Assembly: GCF_015645095.1 (NCBI RefSeq) | Contig: NZ_JADOTW010000006.1 | Location: 1 to 64,000, forward strand | Origin: Halomonas sp. 328 | GTDB taxonomy: Bacteria > Pseudomonadota > Gammaproteobacteria > Pseudomonadales > Halomonadaceae | Reading direction: 5' to 3' | Length of the DNA: 64,000 nt | Shown: positions 18,968 to 29,363 of the stretch, in pieces | Numbering within the stretch: the first letter of the stretch is position 1 | How the letters are laid out: each line of letters begins with the position of its first letter | Notes under the pieces: generated by a model | Seen by the model: the letters and a program-made list of their open reading frames with translations, nothing else | Database searches by the model: none | What the model was told of the DNA's origin: nothing | Made by a program: the position numbers and the translations under genes

Positions 18968-19471
18968 ATGATTTGGCACTTGATCGCCGCCATCTTCGCC
19001 GGCCTGGGGGCCGCGGGCATCGGCCAGCTGCTGCGCCTGGCCAGCGGTCGCCGCCTGCCCCGCTGGCTGGTGCCGGTATTCGCCGGCCTGGGAATGCTGG
19101 GCTACCAGGTCTACACCGAGTACAGCTGGTTCGACCACAAGCGCGGTCAGCTGCCGCCCTCCGCGGAGGTGGTGGACAGCGAACGGGGCCAGGCCTTCTG
19201 GCGCCCCTGGACTTACCTCTTCCCGCTGACCAGCGCCTTCCGGGTGGTGGATCACGACAGCGTCCGGGTCGCCGAGATCGACGACCAGCGGGTGGTGGAG
19301 TTCATGCTCTATCGCTTCGAGCGCCAGCCCATGGACAGCGTCACTCCCCAGGCACTGCTGATCAACTGCGACAGCCGCGAGCTGGTCCCCCTGGACGATG
19401 GGCCCCAGTTGGAGCGACTTCGCCGCCTCCGCGAGGATGCCCCATTGCTCCGGGCCGTCTGCCCCCGCTAA
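18968..19471 (+). CDS. hypothetical membrane-anchored protein between symporter and CrbS
   Basis: A 167-residue protein that I do not recognise. It has two N-terminal hydrophobic helices (about residues 3-23 and 35-53) and a C-terminal soluble domain of about 110 residues with no motif known to me. Cysteines lie in NCDS and near the C-terminus (AVCP). It begins just after the symporter terminator, with AAGGA before the ATG, and ends 38 nt before crbS, so it may share a transcript with the kinase gene. Its position suggests a link to acetate sensing, but that is inference only. Confidence 0.8.
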   Translation: MIWHLIAAIFAGLGAAGIGQLLRLASGRRLPRWLVPVFAGLGMLGYQVYTEYSWFDHKRGQLPPSAEVVDSERGQAFWRPWTYLFPLTSAFRVVDHDSVRVAEIDDQRVVEFMLYRFERQPMDSVTPQALLINCDSRELVPLDDGPQLERLRRLREDAPLLRAVCPR

Positions 19472-19509
19472 TCGGGTAGAATGATCGCCGTCACCGAGGG
19501 AGGAAGCCC

Positions 19510-22500
19510 ATGTTTTCCGGCTGGCTGCTGATCGCCGTTTCACTCGCCTATATCGCCGTGCTCTTCGCCATCGCCTGGCGCGGCGACCGGCGCGCCAAGC
19601 GCCAGGGCCCCAGTCAGCGCCGTCCGGTGATCTACAGCCTGGCCCTGGCCATCTACTGCACCTCCTGGACCTTCTACGGCGCCGTGGGCGAGGCGGCCAC
19701 CTCCGGCTGGTCCTTCGCCAGCATCTTCGTCGGTCCCATCCTCACCTTCCTGCTGTTCTGGCCGGTGCTGGCCAAGATGATCCGCGTCGCCAAGCACCAG
19801 AACGTCACCTCCATCGCCGACTTCATCGCCTCCCGCTACGGCAAGACCCAGTCCCTGGCGGCCTTCGCCAGCCTGGTGGCGCTGATCGGTACCCTGCCCT
19901 ATATCGCGTTGCAGCTGAAGGCGGTCTCCTCCTCCTTCCAGGTGCTGACCGAGGCCTCTGACCTGACCCGGGCGCCGCTCTTCGCCGATACCGGCTTCTA
20001 TGTGGCGGTGGTGATGGCGCTCTTCGCCATCCTCTTCGGCACCCGCCATACCGATGCCACCGAGCACCACGAGGGGCTGGTCCACGCCATCGCCTTCGAG
20101 TCCCTGGTCAAGCTGGCGGCCTTCCTGATCCTCGGCGCCTACGTCACCTGGGGCATGTTCGATGGCCTGGGCGGCCTGCTGGCCCAGGCCGATACCCAGC
20201 TGGAGCTGCAGCGCCAGCTGGCGGAGCAGGACTTCGGGCGCAGCTTCTGGGCCCAGACCCTGCTGGCCATGCTGGCGATCTTCTGCCTGCCGCGACAGTT
20301 CCATGTGGCGGTGGTGGAAAACACCCACCGGGACGATGCCCGCAAGGCACGCTGGCTCTTCCCCCTCTACCTGGTGGCCATCGGCTTCTTCGTGCTGCCG
20401 CTGGCGGCCGCCGGCCTGACCCTGTTCGGTAACGACCCCACGGTGCGCCCGGACACCTATGTGCTGGCCCTGCCCATGGCCGCGGACAGCGTCTGGCTGA
20501 CCCTGCTGACCTTTATCGGCGGCTTCTCGGCGGCCACCGGCATGGTGATCGTCGCCGCGGTGGCGGTCTCCATCATGATCTCCAACGAGATCGTGATTCC
20601 GGCGCTGTTCCGGATGCGCTGGTTCGATACCAAGGCACGCGACTATGGCCGCCTGGTGCTGCGCGCCCGGCGCCTGACCATCCTGGTGATCCTGGCCCTG
20701 GCCTACGGCTTCTACCAGTTGATCGGCGACTTCAACTCCCTGGCCTCCACCGGCATGCTGTCGTTCGCCGCCGCCGCCCAGTTCGCCCCGGCCCTGCTCG
20801 GCGGGCTCTACTGGAAGCGCGGCAACCGCCTGGGGGTGATCGCCGGCATGAACATCGGCTTCGCGGTCTGGGCCTACACCCTGCTGATGCCGGCGCTGAT
20901 CACCGGCGGAGTGCTGCCCCAGGCCTGGCTGGCCGGCGGCCCCCTGGGCATCGGCTGGCTGGCCCCCACCCAGCTGTTCGGCCTCAATATCGGCGACAGT
21001 TTCACCCATGGGGTCATGCTCTCCCTGGGCCTCAACCTGTTCTTCTATATCTTCGTCTCCCAGATGACCCCCCAGCGGGTGGTGGAACGCATCCAGGCCT
21101 CGCTGTTCGTCGACAGCGTCGAGACCCGCCAGACCTCGGTGAACCGCCCCTGGACCGGCGCTACCACGGTGGGCGACCTCAAGGTGCTGTGCGAGCGCTT
21201 CCTGGGGGCCAATCAGGTGCATCGCGCCTTCGAGGATTACGCCAAGCGCAGCGGCACCCCCCTGGACGACGGCGCCCGGGCCTCCATCGACGTGATCCAG
21301 TTCACCGAGCGCTTCCTGGCCTCGGTGCTGGGGGCCTCTTCGGCGCGCATCGTGGTCAACTCGGCCCTGCAGGGGCGCGGCATCGGTATCTCGGACGTCA
21401 TCTCCATCGTCGACGAGGCCTCCCAGGTGCTGGAGTTCAACCGCGCCCTGCTGCAGGCCACCATCGAGAACATCAACCAGGGCATCAGCGTGGTGGACCA
21501 GAACCTGCGCCTGGTGGTGTGGAACCAGCGCTACCTGGAGCTGTTCCGCTTCCCCGATCACCTGATCCGGGTCGGCGCCCCGGTGGACAAGATCTTCCGC
21601 TACAACGCCCATAACGGCGAGTACGGCCCGGGCGACCCGGAGGAGCACGTGGAGCTGCTGCTCGACAATATTCGCCAGGGCCAGCCTCACCGCTACGTGC
21701 GCTACCGCCAGGACGGCAGTGTCCTGGAGGTGCAGGGCACGCCCATGCCCGGCGGCGGTTTCGTCTACACCTACCAGGACATCACCCAGCAGAAGCGCAC
21801 CGAAGAGGCGCTGATCCGCTCGGAGAGCAATATCCGCATCTACACGGATAACGTGCCGGCGCTGATCGCCTATTTCGACAAGGAGTGCCGCTACCTCTTC
21901 ACCAACCGCGCCTACGAACAGGCCTTCGGCGTGGATCGCAACGCGGTGATCGGCAAACGCCTGGGCGAGGTGATGCCGCCGCAGATCAGCCGCGAACGCA
22001 GTCCCTGGATCGAGCGCGCCCTGGGCGGCGAACGGGTCAGCTTCGAGATCTCCCTGGACGACGGCGAGGGCGGTACCCGCTATATGCTGGTCACCTATAC
22101 GCCCCACTTCGGCGACAGCGGCGCCATCCTCGGCTTCTTCGCCCTCTACCAGGACATCACCGAGCGACGCCTGGCGGAGATGGCCCTCAAGGAGACCAAC
22201 GAGACCCTGGAGGAGCGGGTCCGCGAACGCACCCAGGCGCTCTCCGAGGCCAACGCCGCCCTGCGCCAGGAGAACCGGGTGCGTGCCGAGGCGGAGCAGG
22301 CCCTGCGCCAGGCCAAGCAGGTCGCCGAGGACGCCAACGCCTCCAAGACCCGCTTCCTGGCCGCCGCCAGCCACGACCTGCTGCAGCCGCTGAATGCCGC
22401 CCGGCTCTTCACCTCGGCACTCTCCCAGCAAGTGGATGCCGAGGAGCTCAAGCGCACCATCGGCCATATCGACAACTCCCTGCAGGCCGCCGAGGAACTG

Positions 22501-23454
22501 CTCGGCACCCTGCTGGATATCTCCAAGCTGGACGCCGGCGCCCTGACCCCGCGGCGCAGCCACTTCGCCCTGGCCGAGATCATTCGCCCGCTGCGCGCCG
22601 AGTTCGAGGTGATGGCGGAAGACCGGGGCCTCGACCTGGTGGTCGTCCCCACCCGGGCCTGGGTCGATAGCGACGCCCAGATGCTGCGGCGCATCGTGCA
22701 GAACTTCCTGTCGAATGCCATCCGCTATACCCAGCAGGGCCGGGTGCTGCTGGGCTGCCGCCGCCAGGCCGGTCGCCTGAGCATCGAGGTGTGGGATTCG
22801 GGCCCGGGGATCCCCGAGTCCAAGCAGGCCGAGATCTTCCAGGAGTTCCGCCGCCTCGACCAGGCCTCACGCCACAAGGAGAGCGAGAAGGGGCTGGGGC
22901 TGGGGCTCTCCATCGCCGACCGCATGAGCCGGGTCCTCGATCACCCCATCAAGGTGCGCTCCTGGGAGGGGGTCGGTACCGTCTTCTCGGTGAGCGTGCC
23001 GGTGGTGGCCGCCGGCGCCGAGACGGGCGACGAGGAGGCCACCCCAAGGCGCAGTGCCGGCAAGCTCACCGGCACCCGCATCCTGTGCATCGACAACGAG
23101 ACGCTGATCCTGGAGGGCATGAAGGCGATGCTCTCCGGCTGGGGCTGCGAGGTGTTTACCGCCACCTCCATCGGTGGCGCCAAGTCGATCCTGCGCCATC
23201 TCGACGGCGACCCGGATGCGATCCTCGCCGACTACCACCTGGATAACGAGGTCACCGGCCTGATGGCCCTGGAGGCCCTCGGCGAGCGCCTGGCGGGAGC
23301 GGTACCGGGCATCGTGATCACCGCCGACCGCACCGAAGAGGTCGCCGAGGAGATCAAGCGGGCCGGCTACCAGCTGCTCCACAAGCCGGTGCGCCCCGCC
23401 GCCCTGCGCGCCCTGCTGACCCGCACCCTCCAGGCCAGCCGCGCGGCGCAATAG
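19510..23454 (+). CDS. crbS: hybrid sensor histidine kinase with SLC5 transporter-like domain (CrbS)
   Basis: A 1314-residue sensor. Residues 1 to about 510 are an SLC5/sodium symporter-like module with about 13 helices. A linker of the STAC type follows, then two PAS domains (about 640-770 and 780-895), a coiled coil (LEERVRERTQALSEAN), a HisKA domain with phospho-acceptor His955 in ASHDLLQPL, an ATPase domain (NFLSNAIRY, GPGIPESK, GLGLGLSIAD) and a C-terminal receiver with Asp1241 in LADYHLDNE and Lys in HKPVRP. CrbS/CrbR homologues control acs and acetate use in Vibrio and Pseudomonas. It is convergent with crbR. A GGAGGAAG ribosome site precedes the ATG. Confidence 0.93.
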   Translation: MFSGWLLIAVSLAYIAVLFAIAWRGDRRAKRQGPSQRRPVIYSLALAIYCTSWTFYGAVGEAATSGWSFASIFVGPILTFLLFWPVLAKMIRVAKHQNVTSIADFIASRYGKTQSLAAFASLVALIGTLPYIALQLKAVSSSFQVLTEASDLTRAPLFADTGFYVAVVMALFAILFGTRHTDATEHHEGLVHAIAFESLVKLAAFLILGAYVTWGMFDGLGGLLAQADTQLELQRQLAEQDFGRSFWAQTLLAMLAIFCLPRQFHVAVVENTHRDDARKARWLFPLYLVAIGFFVLPLAAAGLTLFGNDPTVRPDTYVLALPMAADSVWLTLLTFIGGFSAATGMVIVAAVAVSIMISNEIVIPALFRMRWFDTKARDYGRLVLRARRLTILVILALAYGFYQLIGDFNSLASTGMLSFAAAAQFAPALLGGLYWKRGNRLGVIAGMNIGFAVWAYTLLMPALITGGVLPQAWLAGGPLGIGWLAPTQLFGLNIGDSFTHGVMLSLGLNLFFYIFVSQMTPQRVVERIQASLFVDSVETRQTSVNRPWTGATTVGDLKVLCERFLGANQVHRAFEDYAKRSGTPLDDGARASIDVIQFTERFLASVLGASSARIVVNSALQGRGIGISDVISIVDEASQVLEFNRALLQATIENINQGISVVDQNLRLVVWNQRYLELFRFPDHLIRVGAPVDKIFRYNAHNGEYGPGDPEEHVELLLDNIRQGQPHRYVRYRQDGSVLEVQGTPMPGGGFVYTYQDITQQKRTEEALIRSESNIRIYTDNVPALIAYFDKECRYLFTNRAYEQAFGVDRNAVIGKRLGEVMPPQISRERSPWIERALGGERVSFEISLDDGEGGTRYMLVTYTPHFGDSGAILGFFALYQDITERRLAEMALKETNETLEERVRERTQALSEANAALRQENRVRAEAEQALRQAKQVAEDANASKTRFLAAASHDLLQPLNAARLFTSALSQQVDAEELKRTIGHIDNSLQAAEELLGTLLDISKLDAGALTPRRSHFALAEIIRPLRAEFEVMAEDRGLDLVVVPTRAWVDSDAQMLRRIVQNFLSNAIRYTQQGRVLLGCRRQAGRLSIEVWDSGPGIPESKQAEIFQEFRRLDQASRHKESEKGLGLGLSIADRMSRVLDHPIKVRSWEGVGTVFSVSVPVVAAGAETGDEEATPRRSAGKLTGTRILCIDNETLILEGMKAMLSGWGCEVFTATSIGGAKSILRHLDGDPDAILADYHLDNEVTGLMALEALGERLAGAVPGIVITADRTEEVAEEIKRAGYQLLHKPVRPAALRALLTRTLQASRAAQ

Positions 23455-23456
23455 CG

Positions 23457-23512
23457 CCAAGCGGCCAAGCGGCCAAGCGGCCAAGCGGCCAAGCGGCCAA
23501 GCGGCCAAGCCA
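23457..23512 (+). repeat. octanucleotide tandem repeat after crbS
   Basis: Six perfect copies of CCAAGCGG and a partial seventh, beginning 3 nt after the crbS TAG. The array lies between the stop codon and the terminator hairpin. Being non-coding, length change would not shift a frame. Confidence 0.9.
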
Positions 23513-23530
23513 ATAAAGCGCCGGTCCATA

Positions 23531-23566
23531 ACGCAAACAACCCACCGTCTGGTGGGTTGTTTGCGT
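23531..23566. terminator. bidirectional terminator between crbS and crbR
   Basis: A perfect 16-bp stem (23531-23546 with 23551-23566) with a GTCT loop sits between two convergent genes. The stem has a run of As on one arm and Ts on the other, so it can serve both strands, though T-tails are weak. Confidence 0.75.
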
Positions 23567-23608
23567 ATCCTTGCAGCTTGTTCCTTGGCGCTCCCGGGCG
23601 AAGCCCGG

Positions 23609-24271
23609 TCAGGACTCGACCTTGGGCGGCTCCACCTCGAGCTTCTGAGCGGCGATCACCGCCTGGGTGCGGGAGTGCACGCCGAGCTTGCGCAGGATGG
23701 CGGTGACGTGGGCCTTGATGGTGGCCTCGGAGACATTGAGCTCGTAGGCGATCTGCTTGTTGAGCAGGCCCTCGGTGAGCATATTGAGGACCCGGAACTG
23801 CTGCGGCGTCAGGGAGGCGATCGCCTCGGCGAACTTGGCCTCCTCCTCATCGGATTCGCCCAGGGTGTCGGCCAGCTCCGCGGGCAGCCAGACCTCTCCC
23901 TCGAGGATCTCGCCCACCGCCTCGGCGATGGCCTGCAGGGACGACGACTTGGGAATGAAGCCGGAGGCGCCGTAGTCGATGGCGCGCCGCACCACATGGG
24001 GTTCATCGCTCCCCGAGACCACCGCCACCGGGATGTCCGGGGACTGGCCACGCAACTGAATCAACCCCGAGAAGCCATGGGCCCCGGGCATATGCAGGTC
24101 GAGGAGGATCAGGTCGGCGTCCGGATGGCGGGTCACCACCTCGGTGGTAGCCTCCATGGTATCGGCTTCGACGATCTCGGCCTGGGGCGCCAGCTGTCTC
24201 AGCGCCTGGGTCAAGGCGGCACGAAACAGCGGATGGTCATCGGCGACGATGAATTTCTGGGCAAAGGCCAT
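23609..24271 (-). CDS. crbR: LuxR/NarL-family response regulator (CrbR)
   Basis: A 220-residue regulator. The N-terminal receiver has the acidic pair in VADDHPLF, phospho-acceptor Asp58 in LILLDLHMPG and a conserved Lys in IPKSSS. The C-terminal LuxR-type helix-turn-helix is LTPQQFRVLNMLTEGLLNKQ through ATIKAHVTAILRKLGVHSR. Convergent with crbS and upstream of the acs terminators, it is the cognate partner by synteny. Homologues activate acs and the acetate symporter. It has its own promoter region (24272-24408) rather than joining acs. Confidence 0.92.
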   Translation of the reverse strand: MAFAQKFIVADDHPLFRAALTQALRQLAPQAEIVEADTMEATTEVVTRHPDADLILLDLHMPGAHGFSGLIQLRGQSPDIPVAVVSGSDEPHVVRRAIDYGASGFIPKSSSLQAIAEAVGEILEGEVWLPAELADTLGESDEEEAKFAEAIASLTPQQFRVLNMLTEGLLNKQIAYELNVSEATIKAHVTAILRKLGVHSRTQAVIAAQKLEVEPPKVES

Positions 24272-24408
24272 TGAATCTCCTCCGGATCTTGGGCCGGCCG
24301 TAGCGGCGGGGCGCTTTCGCCAAGGCTGACTGGCATGTTACCCCAAGGCGCCTGAGATTCCCAAGCCCGCGCCTTTCACGCCTTAGCATAGCCGCCACCG
24401 GCACAAGA

Positions 24409-24463
24409 ACACCGGCCATCGGGCCGGTGTCATGACAAGGGAATCCCGGGCCTGGCCCGGGAT
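24409..24463 (-). terminator. tandem hairpins after acs
   Basis: Two GC-rich hairpins, 24443-24463 (ATCCCGGGC with GCCCGGGAT) and 24409-24430 (ACACCGGCC with GGCCGGTGT), lie directly after the acs stop on the minus strand. T-tails are weak. Confidence 0.6.
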
Positions 24464-24468
24464 CCGAC

Positions 24469-26415
<1,947 letters not shown>

Positions 26416-26531
26416 GGTATTACCCCTATCCCGGAGAGTGATCCGAATTCATTCTGCCGGCCCGGTTGTTATTGATGCTGGCCGACCCTGAAAGACAGGC
26501 CCAGCATATACCGCGTGATGGCGGGCCGCCC

Positions 26532-26547
26532 TTTAGACATTGGTAGC
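26532..26547 (-). promoter_or_regulatory. candidate CrbR site before acs
   Basis: On the minus strand GCTACCAATGTCTAAA matches the motif repeated before the symporter operon. It begins 34 nt upstream of a TATATG -10-like hexamer, which would centre it near -41. Orientation relative to the gene is the same as in the symporter promoter. Confidence 0.5.
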
Positions 26548-26580
26548 AACAATTTCCTTTTAAATAACAATAGCTTATTT

Positions 26581-27135
26581 TTATTTTTTTGCCACTTCAT
26601 CGGGCGTATAGACCAAGGTCTGAGCACAATGTCGACAACGATAGCGCTGTCCGCGACGCGCCAGGGCATGGCGCCGTGGGGAAAAATAGTGCGCCCGGCA
26701 GGCACAGCGATAGGCGAAGGGCATGGGGCTGGCGCGCCCCACATCGAAGCGGTGGGTGGTGTGGGGTTCCAGGCCGAAAAGCTCGCGCATCACCTGACGC
26801 CACTCCCGGCCATGGGGACGCAGTCTGGGTCCCTCGTCGAGATGCCAGACCAGCCAATGGGCCATCTCGTGGGGCACCACTTCGGCCAGGAAGGGGTGGC
26901 GATTCTCGTCCAGCAGGACGGGATTGAAGCGCAGGCCGCCGCGACCGAAGTGGGCCTGGCCCGCGCTCTTGCCGCGCAGGTCGCACCAGATTCGGGGGCG
27001 AGGCAAGTGCGGATGGACCTCGCGACAGAGCCGCCAGGCCGCCTCCACCTGGCGGTACAGGCAGGCCTCGAGTTCGCCGGCATCCAGGGTGGCGAGGCAA
27101 TCGGCGGAGGGCGTGGGCAGCGCGGGGGTAAGCAT
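26581..27135 (-). CDS. SprT-like zinc metalloprotease domain protein
   Basis: A 184-residue SprT-family protein. The zinc motif is HEMAH (His89, Glu90, His93), followed by a C-terminal zinc-ribbon with paired cysteines (YRCAC and YRCRHC). In eukaryotes the related SPRTN cuts DNA-protein crosslinks; the bacterial function is poorly known. The start at 27135 (MLTPALPTPS) is inferred from the divergent gene start at 27230; the frame is open upstream. It is transcribed towards acs with a stretch of low-complexity AT bases after it. Confidence 0.85.
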   Translation of the reverse strand: MLTPALPTPSADCLATLDAGELEACLYRQVEAAWRLCREVHPHLPRPRIWCDLRGKSAGQAHFGRGGLRFNPVLLDENRHPFLAEVVPHEMAHWLVWHLDEGPRLRPHGREWRQVMRELFGLEPHTTHRFDVGRASPMPFAYRCACRAHYFSPRRHALARRGQRYRCRHCAQTLVYTPDEVAKK

Positions 27136-27229
27136 GGGTGCTAGAATGCCGGGCCAGATGAACGGCGTCCAGCGCGCCCAGACCTGACCACTGCCCCGGC
27201 CCCCAGCGACTTTCTCAAGCGAGAGCCCC

Positions 27230-27901
27230 ATGTCCGAGACTCCCCTGCCCCAGCCCCTGCTCGACGACGATGCCCTGGACTACCTGGACGATTTCTTCGA
27301 CTCGGAGCGGGTCGGGCCCGACGCCCTGGACCTGATCGGCACCCATGGCTACCTGGTGGCCCTGGCGGTGGCGCCGCGGGAGGTGCCCGCCGCCACCTGG
27401 GTGGCCGAGCTGTTCCAGGGCGAGCCCGACTTCGCCGATGACGCCGAGCGGGAGCGGGTCCTGGCCCTGCTGGAGCAGCTGCGCCATAACGCCATCGAGG
27501 CCCTGGAGCAGGGCCTGCTGCCGGAGCTGCTGTTCGAGCTGACCCTGGACGGCATGCCCCCGGAGGAGACCCCCATCGGCGACTGGTGCGCCGGTTTCAT
27601 GGAGGCGGTGTTCCTCGACGAGACGGCCTGGTTCGAGGGCGACGAGGAGAGCGCCGCGGCCCTGCTGCTGCCGTTCATGGCGCTCTCCGGGCTCTTCGAC
27701 GACGAGCCGGACATGGCCGAGCTGGCCGGCAGCCCCAGCCAGCTGGAAGAGCTGGTGGCCCAGTTGCCGGAGCTGGTGCTGGACCTCTACCTGCTCTATC
27801 GGGTGCCACCGGAGAAGCCCAAGCCCAGCCCCCAACGCAAGCGCCCCGCCGGCGCCAAGGGCGGCAAAAGCCAGGGCAAGGGCGCAAAGCGCAAGCGCTA
27901 A
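27230..27901 (+). CDS. YecA/UPF0149 family protein
   Basis: A 223-residue acidic protein of the UPF0149 (YgfB/YecA) family: HGYLVALAVAPREVPAATW and GDWCAGFMEAV are family signatures. The C-terminus is a Lys/Arg-rich tail (about residues 196-223) unlike the metal-binding SEC-C tail of some members. Function unknown. It diverges from the SprT-like gene. The last bases and stop codon lie within a tandemly duplicated 27-bp unit. Confidence 0.85.
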   Translation: MSETPLPQPLLDDDALDYLDDFFDSERVGPDALDLIGTHGYLVALAVAPREVPAATWVAELFQGEPDFADDAERERVLALLEQLRHNAIEALEQGLLPELLFELTLDGMPPEETPIGDWCAGFMEAVFLDETAWFEGDEESAAALLLPFMALSGLFDDEPDMAELAGSPSQLEELVAQLPELVLDLYLLYRVPPEKPKPSPQRKRPAGAKGGKSQGKGAKRKR

Positions 27902-27945
27902 GCCGGGGAGCCATCGGGCAAGCGCTAAGCCGGGGAGCCATCGGG
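27892..27945 (+). repeat. 27-bp tandem duplication spanning the UPF0149 stop
   Basis: Two identical 27-nt units (27892-27918 and 27919-27945). The first includes the final codons and TAA stop of the UPF0149 gene, so the second is a non-coding copy of the gene end. Confidence 0.9.
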
Positions 27946-28126
27946 CAAGGCGGCTCGCTCACCTCCGGGCCGAAACCCCGACGCTACGCTAGCCGGCTGA
28001 CGCGCACGGGCCGGACCGAGGTCCCTCTCGCCGGCCCAAAATCGACATCCCTGTCGATTTGCGCTACCCGGCTCGCTGCGCGTCGGCAGCCCGGCGAAAT
28101 CGCTCGCCCGCCTTGCCCGATGGCTC
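27935..28126. repeat. inverted-repeat intergenic element with central hairpin
   Basis: A perfect 19-bp inverted repeat (GAGCCATCGGGCAAGGCGG at 27935-27953 and its complement at 28108-28126) bounds a region containing a 9-bp hairpin with a TCCC loop (28039-28060). The gap 27902-28171 has no credible gene. The hairpin loop matches the GGGA loops of the repeats at 31.8 and 41.8 kb. Confidence 0.7.
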
Positions 28127-28171
28127 TGTCCTGCTCCGGACGAAGTCCAGTCGGCTCCCGGCAAAGCCGGG

Positions 28172-29296
28172 TTAACGCAACCGGGTTAGCCAGCCATCCA
28201 GGGTGCCGAAGAGCCACTCCTTGAGACGCTGCCAACGGGGGCGCCGCCGCCAGGCAGCGGCGTGAATCTCGTGACTGGCATCGAAGTTGCGCTCGAACAG
28301 CGCCGCCACCTCCCGCGCGAAACGCGGATCGTCGATCTCCTGATTCGCCTCCAGGTTCCAGTGCAGGCTCCAGTGATCGAAGTTGCAGGAGCCGATGGAG
28401 CTCCAGTCGTCCACCAGGCAGAACTTGGCATGGATAAAGGAGGGCTGGAACTCGAAGATGCGGATGCCCGCCCGCAACAGGCGACCATAGAAACGCTGGC
28501 CGGCATAGCGCACCCCGGGATGATCATGGGCCTCGCCGGGCAGCAGCAGGCGCACGTCCACGCCGCGCCGGGCGGCCAGGGCGAGGCGAATCCGCAACCC
28601 CAGGGTGGGCACGAAATAGGGGGTGCAGATCCATAGCCGCCGGCGCGCCCGCCGCACCCGCTGATGCAGGGAGCGACGAATCGCCTGGTAGCGATACCCC
28701 TGGCCCCAGACCACCCGACCACGCATGCCCTGGTAGCCGTCATCATCCGCCAGGGCCAGGCGCAGGCCGCGCACCAGGGCCGCCTCCCCCGGCCCACGGG
28801 TCAGGGAAGAATCCCAGAGACGCGAGAAGAGTCGCACCCAGTCTGCCACCACCGGTCCCTCGATACGCACCGCCACCTCGTACCAGGCCTGGAGGAAGTC
28901 ATCCACGGCGCCGAAGCCACCGGTAAAGGCGACGCGGCCGTCCACGACCACCAGCTTGCGATGATCCCGGGTCAGGTTGCGCGCCAACGGCAGGTGAAAC
29001 CCCAGGGGATTGAAGAAGCGCAGCGCCACGCCGAGCCCGACGAGGCGCCGCCGATCCGCCTCGGCCAACCCCATGGCACCGTAGCCGTCGAGCATCAACA
29101 GCACCCTGACGCCGCGACCCGCGGCACGCCCCAGGGCCTCGATCACCGCATCGCTGAGGCGCCCCGACTCCATCAGATAGAGCTCCACCAGTACCCAGGA
29201 CTCGGCCGTCTCCAGGGCCTCCAACATCGCCGGCAGGAACTGGCTCGCCTCCGGAAGCAGGGTAAAGCGATTGCCGTCCCGCCAGACTCCCCGCAT
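28172..29296 (-). CDS. phospholipase D-like protein, cardiolipin synthase family
   Basis: A 374-residue protein with two HKD motifs: HRKLVVVDG (His112, Lys114, Asp119) and HAKFCLVDD (His289, Lys291, Asp296), each followed by GG/GSCNFD segments. It probably makes cardiolipin or related lipids from phosphatidylglycerol. There is no N-terminal membrane helix, so it resembles the shorter ClsB type rather than ClsA. The start at 29296 has an AGGAGAG ribosome site. It diverges from plsB, another phospholipid gene. Confidence 0.88.
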   Translation of the reverse strand: MRGVWRDGNRFTLLPEASQFLPAMLEALETAESWVLVELYLMESGRLSDAVIEALGRAAGRGVRVLLMLDGYGAMGLAEADRRRLVGLGVALRFFNPLGFHLPLARNLTRDHRKLVVVDGRVAFTGGFGAVDDFLQAWYEVAVRIEGPVVADWVRLFSRLWDSSLTRGPGEAALVRGLRLALADDDGYQGMRGRVVWGQGYRYQAIRRSLHQRVRRARRRLWICTPYFVPTLGLRIRLALAARRGVDVRLLLPGEAHDHPGVRYAGQRFYGRLLRAGIRIFEFQPSFIHAKFCLVDDWSSIGSCNFDHWSLHWNLEANQEIDDPRFAREVAALFERNFDASHEIHAAAWRRRPRWQRLKEWLFGTLDGWLTRLR

Positions 29297-29325
29297 GCGC
29301 CTCTCCTTTCTCCGATCCGCCTGCG

Positions 29326-29331
29326 TATAAT
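29326..29331 (+). promoter_or_regulatory. -10 hexamer before plsB
   Basis: Perfect TATAAT 33 nt before the plsB start, in the divergent gap with the cardiolipin synthase-like gene. No good -35 hexamer is visible at 16-18 bp. Confidence 0.4.
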
Positions 29332-29363
29332 AGTGCGGCACCCCCGAACTCGAAGGCAATGGA

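Noticed and set aside
19540-22563. Thousand-codon minus-strand frame opposite crbS
   Set aside because: Low-complexity composition and a convincing kinase on the other strand; no ribosome site or domain.
26416-26580. Sigma-54 promoter before acs
   Set aside because: No GG-N10-GC pair in the right spacing; a sigma-70-like hexamer with an activator site fits better.
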